Shown here piece by piece: positions 1 through 7,486 of a stretch of DNA of 64,000 nucleotides (positions are counted from its first letter, which is position 1; each line of letters begins with the position of its first letter). Position numbers and translations under genes: made by a program. Source of the stretch: CAZOZZ01 sp965262425. GTDB lineage: Bacteria; Acidobacteriota; Terriglobia; 20CM-2-55-15. Below the pieces are notes generated by a model. It was given only the letters and a program-made list of their open reading frames with translations. It was not told the DNA's origin and searched no databases. The stretch covers positions 5,890,001 through 5,954,000 of the forward strand of contig OZ253536.1 in NCBI GenBank assembly GCA_965262425.1. The letters are read 5' to 3'.

Positions 1-1152
1 TATCTGACCGCCGACACCCGCCCACTGCTCTACCTTCTAACCGGCGCTGTCGGATTCGTCCTGCTGATCGCGTGCGCCAACGTCGGTAACCTGCTGCTGT
101 CCCGGGCGGTGTCGCGAGAACACGAGATCGGCGTCCGCGCGGCGCTCGGAGCAGGACGCGGGCGCCTGCTTCGGCAATTGCTGACGGAAAGCACGCTGAT
201 CTCGGTTCTGGGCGGAGCGATGGGCCTGCTGGTCGCGTTCTGGGGCGTCCGGGCTCTGGCTCCCCTGATCCCCGGAACCATCCCAACAGCCGGACCGGTG
301 GCAATCGATCGGGAAGTCCTGGTATTTACCCTCGCCATTTCACTCCTGGTGGGCATTCTGGTCGGTCTGGCCCCCGCGCTCCGGGCGGCTCGATCGGCAC
401 CGCTTCGAGATGATCGGCGGCCGTGGGTTGGAACCGGCATCTCCAGATCGCGTGCCGCGGTCGTCGTCGCTGAAGTGGCCCTGGCCTTGATGCTGCTGAT
501 CGGTGCGGGGCTCCTGATCCGAAGCTTCGTCAACCTTCAGGGTGCGCTGGGGATTCCGTTGGTCGCCGGAAGATTCTTTACTGAGCAGGACGGCGGCGAC
601 ATCGAAGCCCTCGCCATTGTCAACACAAGGGTTGCACGCAGACTGTGGGGTGACCAGGACCCGGTCGGCAGGGCGCTGTCAGCATTCCAGGATATGCGGC
701 TCCGGATCGTGGGCGTCGTAGCCAACACGCGCGATTCGATCGAAGACGACGCGACTCCGAAGATATATCTTCCGTATCGTCAGTTCCTGGGCGAACTGCG
801 AGCGATGATGCTGGCCGTTCAAACCACGACCAGTGCAACAAACCTGGTCGGGACCATCCGCGCTGAAGCCTCGGCTATGGACGATCGAATGATCATCGAT
901 CGAATTCGGACCATGGATGCAATACGGGGGGACCTGGTGTCGGAACGCCGCTTCTCCACTCTCGTCCTTGGCATCTTCGCCGCGGTCGCGCTGCTTCTTT
1001 CCGCAGCCGGTGTCTACAGCGTCATGGCCTATTCGATCAACCGGCGCACCGGGGAACTTGGCATACGTAAGGCTCTGGGCGCCCGTCCTCAGGATCTGGT
1101 GCGGATGGTATTGGGGCACGGGCTTCAACTGATCGGTGTCGGCCTGGTATTG
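1..1152 (+). pseudogene. ADOP-type permease, 3' end lost, internal deletion
   Basis: The frame is open from base 1, so the gene begins outside the window. It encodes the middle and C-terminal part of a MacB/FtsX-type permease of the acidobacterial duplicated orphan permease (ADOP) kind: a membrane segment containing VLLIACANVGNLLLSRA, then GVRAALGAGRGRLLRQLL, and near the end the FtsX-like segment FAAVALLLSAAGVYSVMAYS with ELGIRKALGAR. Two defects are visible. At about base 541 SFVNLQ runs straight into GIPLVAGRFF; in the intact paralogue at 7483 about 90 periplasmic residues lie between these points, so an in-frame deletion is likely. At base 1152 homology stops after GVGLVL, exactly at the terminal repeat of an insertion sequence, so the last two membrane helices are missing. 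Intact family members act in the inner membrane; their substrates are unknown. Confidence 0.85.
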
Positions 1153-1275
1153 CAGCCGTTTCGGAAGAGCAGGTCGGTCGATATTGAATGAGGCCCGGCC
1201 AGTGGGCATTTGAGTCGAATTCAACCCCATTGTTAAGCAAGTTCTATTTTCGCATTGTTGAAATTGGCGAGGTGT

Positions 1276-1305
1276 TGACGGTGTCTTGTGGTATATATAC
1301 CGTCA
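1276..1305 (+). promoter_or_regulatory. Inverted repeat just upstream of the IS accessory gene
   Basis: TGACGGT (1276-1282) and ACCGTCA (1299-1305) form a perfect 7-bp inverted repeat that ends one base before the ATG at 1307. The 12-bp palindrome GGTATATATACC (1290-1301) overlaps it, and TTGACG at 1275 resembles a -35 box. It could be an operator for the element's own promoter, or an mRNA hairpin masking the start, which would limit transposase expression. No ribosome-binding site is visible before 1307. Confidence 0.45.
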
Positions 1306-1306
1306 G

Positions 1307-1693
1307 ATGAAGAAGAAAAAGATATGGCTTGAGTTGAATCAGGTAAAGGGAGCCGCTGCTTCGCGACTGCGAAGGCGGAAGTACAGCCTGATCGAGCGCC
1401 ATGAGATACCCGACGGTTTGCTGCCTGGCTCGGTGTCGATTAGTTACACCCGGTGCGGTAAGCCGACGTGCCGGTGTGTGTCGGGTGAAGGCCACCCATC
1501 CTGGTCCTGGACATTCATGATGGACGGGAAGAAGCATGTCGAACACGTTCCAGCCGCCATGGTTGAGGAGATTCAGAAGCGTGTCGGAGCGGGACGGGAG
1601 TTTCAGGATGCGATCCGGGAGGTGCTGACAGCGAACGCGAAGTTGGTGGTGTTGGAGCGCCAGCAACAACGTGAGAAGCGGAAGCGACGGTGA
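1307..1693 (+). CDS. DUF6788 family protein of the insertion sequence
   Basis: A small basic protein of 128 residues with an N-terminal run of lysines (MKKKKIW). Its central block CGKPTCRCVSGEGHPSW matches the CGKPxCRC...HGP signature typical of DUF6788; the three cysteines and a histidine could bind a metal. The C-terminal third is helical and highly charged. Members of this family are often found next to transposase genes, and here the stop codon overlaps the GTG start of the transposase (GTGA at 1690-1693), so translation is probably coupled. No biochemical role is known to me; a DNA-binding or regulatory accessory of transposition is a guess. An in-frame upstream TTG at 1286 is possible but lies inside the inverted repeat. 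Confidence 0.75.
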   Translation: MKKKKIWLELNQVKGAAASRLRRRKYSLIERHEIPDGLLPGSVSISYTRCGKPTCRCVSGEGHPSWSWTFMMDGKKHVEHVPAAMVEEIQKRVGAGREFQDAIREVLTANAKLVVLERQQQREKRKRR

Positions 1694-2767
1694 GAGGTCC
1701 GTCGGCCGGAGGGATTCGACGGTATGCGCGAAAGTGTTTGCGGCTGAAGGGGTATTTGAATCAACCCGGAGATGGACGGGTGCGACCGCAGATCGGAAGC
1801 GGGCATCTGATCTGGTCTCTAGTGATCGGGTATCTGCTACGGGAGTCGAGCTTCCTGGCCATCGAGTCGCTCGCACGATCCTCGGCGTGTAGGGCCTTGG
1901 GAATCGGACGCCGCTTTAGCGACGACACGCTGGGCTATTTCACCGAGAAGCTGGATCCGGAATTCACGCGCGGCGCTTTGATCACCGCCATCAAGCAGGC
2001 CAAGCGCAATAAAGCGTTCGACGATTGCCGCTTCATCGGCCTGGCGCTGGACGGGACGACCGTGGGGCGTGTCCGTGAGGCCGGGTGTCGTTGGTGTCGT
2101 CCCCACCGCAACGCCGAGGGGGAGGTGACCACCTACTTGCACCACGTCGTGATGGCCACCATCGTGGGTACCGGGCTGACTCTACCGGTCGATGTGGAAC
2201 CCTACGGCAGTGGGGATAGCGAATGGGCCGGGGGTAAACGACTGCTACGTCGGGTAGTGGGGCAGTTGGGGCCGCGGTTTGCCGATTATGTTGTTGTCGA
2301 TGGCGGATATGCGGCCGCGCCGTTCCTGCACCTGGCCGACGAGTTGGGATTGAAGACCATCGTCCGGCTCAAAGCCAATCTTCCGAGCTTGTTCAACGCC
2401 GCCAAAAGTCGGTTCGCTTGTCGGCCGCCGTCCCGGGTCTTCAAGGATGGAGCCGATCGGGTGGAAATCTGGGACGCGGACGACTTCGATCCCTGGGACC
2501 GACTGAACTGGTCGACCGTGCGCGTGATCCGCTACCGGCAAGAGAAACCCAATGGATCGGTGGTCGAAGCCTACTGGCTGACCAATTTCTCGATGAACCA
2601 AGTGGGAGCGCCCACTTTATTTCGCATGGCCAAGAGTCGTTGGGAAGTCGAAAACCAAGGTTTCAACGATGCCAAGAATCGTTATGGGATGGCCCACATC
2701 CCCTGAGGTGCTCCCCAAAATTCGGACAGGTCGCTAAGGTGTAAAATCGCTGCCTCGGGAGAGGCAG

Positions 2768-3061
2768 ATGAAGAAGAGACAGAGGAAGCAGTACAGCGCC
2801 GATCTGAAGGCGAAGATCGCGGTGGAGGCGGTGAAGGGACAGCGAACGGTCCAGGAGATCGCCTCCAACTACGGGGTCCACCCGAATATGGTGACAAAGT
2901 GGAAGAAGCAGTTGCTCGATGGCGCATCGGAGATCTTCTCGAACGGGAAGACACAATCGATGGAAGCCGATGAAGAAGTCCGGACCGAACTTTACCAAGA
3001 GATCGGAAAGTTGCACGTCGAGGTGGATTGGTTGAAAAAAAAGTCCGGACTTTCACGTTAG
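2768..3061 (+). CDS. IS3-type transposase OrfA (helix-turn-helix subunit)
   Basis: 97 residues. It starts MKKRQRKQYSADLKAKIAVEA, followed by the helix-turn-helix of HTH_Tnp_1 (TVQEIASNYGVHPNMVTKWKKQLL) and a C-terminal leucine-rich helix (ELYQEIGKLHVEVDWLKKK) that in this family forms a coiled coil for multimerisation. It binds the terminal repeats and acts with OrfB. The start ATG follows GGGAGAGGCAG, a good ribosome-binding site. The last 11 codons overlap orfB in a different frame across an A8G run, so an OrfAB fusion by -1 frameshifting is expected. Confidence 0.92.
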   Translation: MKKRQRKQYSADLKAKIAVEAVKGQRTVQEIASNYGVHPNMVTKWKKQLLDGASEIFSNGKTQSMEADEEVRTELYQEIGKLHVEVDWLKKKSGLSR

Positions 3062-3948
3062 GACAACGACGGCCATGGATCGAATCAAGCGACAAGAAAC
3101 TGAGCATCACCGAGCAGTGCCGGTTGGCGGGAGTGTCCCGGTCGGGACTCTACTACACGCCTGTTGGCGAGAGCGCCGAGAACCTGGAGTTGATGCGTCT
3201 GTTGGACGAGCAGTACACACGGACGCCGTTCTACGGCGTGCGGCGGATGACTCACTGGCTGGAGAATCAAGGTCACCGGGTCAATGCGAAACGAGTACGA
3301 CGGCTCATGCGGCAGATGGGACTGGAAGCGATCTATCCCAAACCGCGGTTGTCGACGCCGGCACCGGGACATCGGATCTATCCGTACCAGCTACGGGGGC
3401 TGAGGATCGATCGCCCAGACATGGTGTGGGCCACCGATATCACGTATATCCGTCTGCGGCAGGGGTTTATCTATCTGGTGGCGATCATGGACTGGTACAG
3501 CCGGTATGTGCTGGCCTGGGAGGTTTCAGTATCGATGGACAGCGCTTTCTGCGTGTCGGCATTGGACTGGGCCCTGAGGCATGCGCAACCGGAGATCTTC
3601 AACTCGGATCAGGGTTCTCAGTTCACCAGCGATGCGTTTACGAGCCGACTCGAAGGCGAGGGCATCCGGATCAGCATGGACGGCCGGGGCCGGTTCCTGG
3701 ACAACATTTTCGTCGAACGTCTATGGCGAACGGTGAAGTACGAGGAAGTGTACCTGAAGGACTACATGAGCGTTCCCGAGGCGGTCTCGAACCTGACTGT
3801 CTATTTCAGATTTTACAATCAGGAACGCGGTCATCAGGTATTCGACTATCAGACACCCGAGGCGATGTACTTTCAAAGTACGAGGAGTACGGCATCGGTC
3901 AAGAAAGCAGCCATACTCCAGGTTGCCCCAGACGGCGAACGCCGTTGA
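3028..3948 (+). CDS. IS3-type transposase OrfB (rve integrase core)
   Basis: 306 residues as an open frame. The visible start is a GTG inside orfA, but the usual product of this family is the OrfAB fusion. After an HTH_21 region (FYGVRRMTHWLENQGHRVNAKRVRRLM) comes the integrase catalytic core: D in WATDITYI, D in FNSDQGSQFTS, and E in FVERLWRTVKYEEVY, the DDE triad of the retroviral integrase fold. The C-terminal RFYNQERGHQVFDYQTPEAMY is typical of the family. Catalytic residues and length are intact. It would cut and join the element ends. Confidence 0.92.
   Translation: MVEKKVRTFTLGQRRPWIESSDKKLSITEQCRLAGVSRSGLYYTPVGESAENLELMRLLDEQYTRTPFYGVRRMTHWLENQGHRVNAKRVRRLMRQMGLEAIYPKPRLSTPAPGHRIYPYQLRGLRIDRPDMVWATDITYIRLRQGFIYLVAIMDWYSRYVLAWEVSVSMDSAFCVSALDWALRHAQPEIFNSDQGSQFTSDAFTSRLEGEGIRISMDGRGRFLDNIFVERLWRTVKYEEVYLKDYMSVPEAVSNLTVYFRFYNQERGHQVFDYQTPEAMYFQSTRSTASVKKAAILQVAPDGERR
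3035..3043 (+). other. Probable -1 programmed frameshift site (A8G)
   Basis: A run of eight A residues followed by G lies in the orfA-orfB overlap. A-rich heptamers such as AAAAAAG are the standard slippery sites in IS3-family elements, and a shift here would fuse OrfA residues up to WLKK to the OrfB frame EKKVRTF. Only the sequence is seen; the frequency of shifting is unknown. Confidence 0.75.
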
Positions 3949-4036
3949 CAGGCGATCCTGGCGCGATCTTTTCTCTGGAAGTGTTTATCGGAGGCGAAAA
4001 GAAAGAAAAGAGAACCAAAAAAGAAAGAAAGCTGCA

Positions 4037-4138
4037 GCCTGTGGAAACTGCCGCCGCTGATGGAAATCCTCAAAAAGGATTTCCACAACGGCTTGAAAAC
4101 AGCCTCGGAGACTCGGCTTTTTCACAGTTCCCACAGGC
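4037..4138 (+). repeat. Nested hairpins in the long right end of the IS3-type element
   Basis: GCCTGTGGAAACTG (4037-4050) pairs with CAGTTCCCACAGGC (4125-4138) at 13 of 14 positions. Inside it, TGGAAATCC (4061-4069) and GGATTTCCA (4077-4085) form a perfect 9-bp stem with a 7-nt loop. A purine-rich tract precedes it. Most IS3 elements end shortly after orfB, so about 280 bp of structured non-coding DNA is unusual. It could be a small RNA, a transcription barrier or a transposition enhancer; none can be decided from sequence. Confidence 0.6.
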
Positions 4139-4587
4139 TCGGCGACGGGTAAAACATCAACCCATTTCAACGGCAGCGATCCACCTTAAGATCCGGGATT
4201 TTCTGTCCGAAGAATGGGGAGCCCCTCACCCCATCACCACGCCAACAGCTTACTTCTGCACTGGCTCCTCATAATCCTGGCCCTCACGATCGAACGTCTG
4301 TATCGATTGCGCCATTTGCATCGGGGGCGCCATCACCCCCGTACCTCCATCGAGCTCCTTCGTTTGCTTCGCCTCGCTCTGCCTGCTCCAACCCCAGCCG
4401 ACTCCAGCTGAACCGCCTCGATTCCCCGGTCTCCACGCGCCTGCCTGACCCAAATCACCGGGCTGGACCCGCTACGGTTACCTGTCGCTCGAAATAAGCC
4501 GCACTTCAAATTCGTCTCCCTCGCCAACCTTTTCCCTTCCAGAGCCCCTTCCATACACTCCGCCCTCCCTGACTTCCGAAATGGCTG

Positions 4588-6512
4588 GATACATGCTCTC
4601 GGCTCGCTTTCTTTGGGGTCGAGGTGCAGTATTGGGTGCCGATGGAAACGGCCGTGATAATTGACGAACCCCTCCGCGGCAGGATGGCAGACCGTGGCTA
4701 TCGGGGGTTCTTCATGCTGGCTCGGTTGCGACCGGATGTCGGTTTCAGCGAAGCCGCGGCTGCGTTGAGCGCGGTCACCGGGAGTCTCGGACTGGAATAC
4801 CCGGACACGAATACCGATCGCTCCGCCGCCCTCTATCAGGCCGAGGACATCCGGATGCACCCAATGATCGACCCGGCGCTGTATCCTCTCTCGGCCTTTT
4901 TGATGATTGTGGTTGCTCTCGTGCTCCTGGTCGCCTGTTCCAATCTGGCCAGTCTCATGTTGATCCGTGCTGGTTCGCGTCAGCGTGAACTGGCCGTTCG
5001 TCACGCTCTCGGCGCAGGCAGAGGCCGGCTCATTTTGCAGTTGCTCGCTGAAAGCGCGCTCCTGGGAATGACCGGAGGTCTGGTTGGGTTGTCGCATACT
5101 GGGCCGCTGACCTGATGGTTTCAGTCAGACTGCCGTTGCCGGTCTCGCTGGTAATCGACTTCAAGCTCGACATGACGGTACTGGCATACGCGCTTCTGGT
5201 ATCTGTAGGAACCGGTATCCTGTTCGGCCTCGCGCCGGCCTAAAAGGTCTCTCGGCCCAACGTCATGGAGGCCATTAAGAACCCTGGCCAGACCCTCACG
5301 GTGGGGGACAGTCGCATGTCTCTGCGGAACTTCTTCGTCATCGTTCAGGTCTCCATATCGGTCATCCTGCTGGTAGGAAGCGGCCTGTTCTTGAGGAGCC
5401 TCATCCACGGCCAGCAGGTCGAGTTCGGGTTTGAAACCGAACGTACGGCGTTTGCGACGATCGACGTTGAAATCGGTGGCTACACGGACGAAGACCAGGG
5501 GCGCCGATTCCTCGATCGGTATCAAGCAAGAATCCGCGAGTTACCGGAAATCCGGACCCTCGCCCTGGCGAGTCGCGTTCCGTACGGATTCTTCGGAACT
5601 CGGCAGTTCGACGTGTATCTGCCCGGCACGGAATCCGACCCGGACATTCAGCCACCTCAGGTGGAGTGCGCCGCAGTCTCACCGGAATATTTTCCCGCAC
5701 TCGAGATACCTTTGCTTCACGGTCGAACGTTCAGTCCAGGGGATGCGGAGAATTCGAAACCCGTGGTGATCGTGTCGCAATCGACGGCCCGGCACTTCTG
5801 GCAATCTACCGATGTCGTCGGACGAAACTTCGAGATTGTCCAGGGACGCGAACGAACAGCGGTCGAGGTTGTGGGCGTTGTGGGCGACACGGAAATCGAG
5901 GGTGTGTTTCGGGATCCCAAACAGGGAGAGCAGCCCCTTCACGTGTTCGTCCCTTTTTCGCAACACTACAGGACGCCAGTAGCGGTCATTGCCCGCTCAT
6001 ACGGCGATCCCGCGAACCTTCCTGCAATCTTCCGTCGAGAGCTTGACGACCTGCGTTCAGAGGTGCCCGTCTTCGAGTCGAAAACGATGACCGAACATCT
6101 CGACGGGATGTTCTTCCTTCCAAGAGCGACCGCGATTTTCCTGTCCATCTTCGGCTTTTTGACCTTGATTCTAGCCAGTATCGGGCTTTATGGAATCGTG
6201 TCCTGTACGGTTTCGCAACGCACACAGGAAATTGGCATCCGGATGGCATTGGGTGCAGAACGCCATCAAGTCATCAGGTCGGTCGTCGGGGAAGGAATGG
6301 GCCTGGTTATCATCGGCACGACGATCGGTCTGGCGATCGCGGCAGCTGTGATGCAGCCGCTTGCATGGCTGCTCAAGGACGTGGGCGCAACGGACCCGAT
6401 TACGTTTCTCGGCGTCGTGCTGTTGCTGTTGATCGTAGCGATCGGAGCCAGTTACATTCCCGCTCGACGCGCGGCACGAGTCGATCCGATGATCGCGTTA
6501 CGGTACGAGTGA
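4588..6512 (+). pseudogene. ADOP-type permease, 5' end lost, frameshift and stop
   Basis: Permease homology begins right after the IS end (QYWVPMETA) and runs to ALRYE at 6512. Roughly the first 200 residues, with the prefix domain and first membrane helix, are missing. Two further lesions are visible. At about 5090 one G appears lost (TTGTCGCA where TTGGTCGCATAC would read LVAYWAADL), so the upstream frame stops at 5115. An in-frame TAA stands at 5241-5243 between LAPA and KVSRPNVMEA. Downstream the frame is open from 5265 and keeps MacB-like periplasmic motifs and the C-terminal block ILASIGLYGIVSCTV, EIGIRMALGAERH and YIPARRAARVDP. A short membrane fragment could still be made, but the gene is dead as a permease. 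Confidence 0.88.
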
Positions 6513-6542
6513 CCTAAGGGCCCGCTGCCTCACTGTTTCCTT

Positions 6543-6803
6543 CTACGCCACCGGCCTGAAGAAGTTGTAGATCCAGGCTGCGACGACCCCGCCGAGGAAA
6601 CCGTCCAGCAAGCCGTAGAGCGATCCGATAAACACCTGTCCGATCGAAGACGTTCCGGAGTACCCCGGGTACACCGACGCCACCAGTTCAAGAAAGGCGG
6701 ACCCATATCCCGGAAAAACAAGGTTGGCCACGCCGGTAATGAAGATGCTGCCGCCAAACAAGAGCGAGATGGTCAACCCCGTCGCCTTCATGTCAAGAGT
6801 CAT
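6543..6803 (-). CDS. Small holin-like membrane protein
   Basis: 86 residues with three hydrophobic segments (ISLLFGGSIFITGVANLVF, AFLELVASVY and the C-terminal SLYGLLDGFLGGVVAAWIY) and an end AWIYNFFRP. It resembles small bacterial membrane proteins that databases label bacteriophage holin family, although they are chromosomal and widespread, and lysis function is unproven. The ATG at 6803 follows GGAGGTGAGCAA, an excellent ribosome-binding site, so the longer frame from 6848 was rejected. It faces the dead permease gene and is divergent from padR. No phage genes are nearby. Confidence 0.7.
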   Translation of the reverse strand: MTLDMKATGLTISLLFGGSIFITGVANLVFPGYGSAFLELVASVYPGYSGTSSIGQVFIGSLYGLLDGFLGGVVAAWIYNFFRPVA

Positions 6804-7135
6804 TTGCTCACCTCCGTTTCGAGTGTTTGAACGAGCTTGATACTTCAATGTGACTTAAACGGTCAAGCCGGACGTGACGCCATGGAGAAATGAGGAAAAG
6901 AAGAGCGCGGCAGCCGAACCATCGGTTTTCGGCGGGACCGCCTAGCCGCGCTATGAGATCTGAGGTGAGGACAGTATGCCCAACCGCCGGGCCAGAACAG
7001 GTCTCTTTCCGTCCTGACTATCTAGAGGCATTCGATTTCGGTTCAGTCGTACCTCCGGGCGGTCAGTTTAAGTACCCCTTGCATTAGCAGGGGTGCTGTT
7101 TTACTATCACCCCTAGTATTCATTTGGGAGAGACC
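6804..7135. other. Intergenic region between divergent holin-like gene and padR
   Basis: 332 bases without a convincing gene. The first part must contain the promoter of the minus-strand holin-like gene, which I could not place. The last 60 bases contain the padR promoter and its inverted repeats. A 65-codon open frame at 6890-7087 has no ribosome-binding site or recognisable sequence. Confidence 0.6.
7074..7114 (+). promoter_or_regulatory. padR operon promoter overlapped by inverted repeats
   Basis: TTGCAT (7079-7084) and TACTAT (7102-7107) are separated by 17 bp, a good sigma-70 promoter. Three alternating blocks overlap it: ACCCCT (7074-7079), AGGGGTG (7089-7095) and CACCCCT (7108-7114). 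The last two form a perfect 7-bp inverted repeat spanning the spacer and the -10 box. A dimeric repressor bound here would block the promoter, and the PadR encoded 22 bp downstream is the natural candidate for autoregulation. The repeat differs from the ATGT-ACAT type described for some PadR proteins, so the assignment is inferred. Confidence 0.65.
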
Positions 7136-7486
7136 ATGAACGACGAAAAACTTGGAATCTTGAAGGGCGCCCTGGATGTGCTGGTCCTGAAAGCACTCAC
7201 GTGGGGACCGATGCATGGTTACGCGATTTCACGCTGGATTCGGGAGATCACGGAGGAAGCCTTCGAGATCCAGGAAGGTGTTCTCTACCCGGCGCTCCAT
7301 CGACTCGAACGTAAAGGGTGGATTGAATCGGAGTGGGGTCTGTCGGAAAACAATCGCCGCGCCAAGTTCTACGAGCTGACGAAACTCGGTCGCAAGCAAC
7401 TCGAGACTGAAATGTCAACGTGGTCTCGCTTTGCGGAGGCCGTGGGCAAAGTCGTGGACGCGACGAAGGCGCCGGACTGGGCATGA
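7136..7486 (+). CDS. PadR family transcriptional regulator
   Basis: 116 residues. The N-terminal winged helix-turn-helix is clear (LGILKGALDVLVLKALTWG, then HGYAISRWIRE and the recognition region EGVLYPALHRLERKGWI), followed by the RAKFYELTKLGRKQL wing and a short C-terminal helix. It probably acts as a dimeric repressor of its own operon. The ATG at 7136 follows GGGAG; an upstream TTG at 7124 would lie within that site and was rejected. The stop codon overlaps the ATG of the next permease (ATGA), so regulator and permease are co-translated. PadR plus ADOP pairs are a recurring arrangement in Acidobacteriota. The ligand is unknown. Confidence 0.92.
   Translation: MNDEKLGILKGALDVLVLKALTWGPMHGYAISRWIREITEEAFEIQEGVLYPALHRLERKGWIESEWGLSENNRRAKFYELTKLGRKQLETEMSTWSRFAEAVGKVVDATKAPDWA

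Larger units (their letters stand above)
2704..4228 (+). mobile_element. Complete IS3-type insertion sequence, 1525 bp
   Basis: The element is bounded by 26-bp imperfect inverted repeats matching at 22 of 26 positions. The left end begins TGAGGTGCTCCCCA; the right end, read on the minus strand, begins TGAGGGGCTCCCCA; both end TTCGGACAG. It is flanked by CCC at 2701-2703 and 4229-4231, a 3-bp target duplication, and removing one copy restores the host transposase frame. It carries overlapping orfA and orfB with an A-rich slippage site, and an unusually long non-coding right end (3949-4228). Nothing in it looks broken, so it may be active or recently active. Confidence 0.92.
1690..4411 (+). pseudogene. 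DDE transposase split by insertion of an IS3-type element
   Basis: The 5' part (1690-2703) encodes 338 residues and then meets a TGA formed by the first bases of the inner element. The 3' part (4232-4411) resumes with HHHANSLLLHWLL and runs 59 more residues to TGA. Joining the two with a single CCC target copy gives a continuous frame of 397 residues across HIP-HHHANS. Likely catalytic acidics are D in GLALDGT, D in VVDGGYA and E in RWEVENQGFNDAKN, an IS4-like RNase H fold arrangement. The final ILALTIERLYRLRHLHRG segment is typical of the tails of such transposases. The protein is now inactive unless a truncated product has some function. The IS family could not be fixed without a database. 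Confidence 0.85.
1153..4587 (+). mobile_element. Insertion sequence with DUF6788 gene and DDE transposase, interrupted by an IS3-type element
   Basis: The ends are marked by a short inverted repeat: CAGCCGTTTCGGAAG at 1153-1167, and the reverse complement of CAGCCATTTCGGAAG at 4573-4587 (14 of 15 match). Between them lie a DUF6788 gene and a transposase that starts inside the stop of that gene. Subtracting the 1525-bp inner element and its 3-bp duplication gives a native length near 1.9 kb. About 150 bp on the left and 176 bp on the right (4412-4587) are non-coding. No target duplication is seen; the flanks belong to two different permease genes, which fits an adjacent deletion after insertion. 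The exact ends are inferred from the terminal repeat and from where permease homology stops and starts. Confidence 0.75.

Noticed and set aside
3075..4274. 399-codon plus-strand frame over the IS3 element
   Set aside because: It is a shadow of orfB in another frame and crosses the element end.
1..6512. One ADOP gene interrupted by the insertion sequence
   Set aside because: The left and right fragments both contain the middle and C-terminal permease regions, so they come from two genes.
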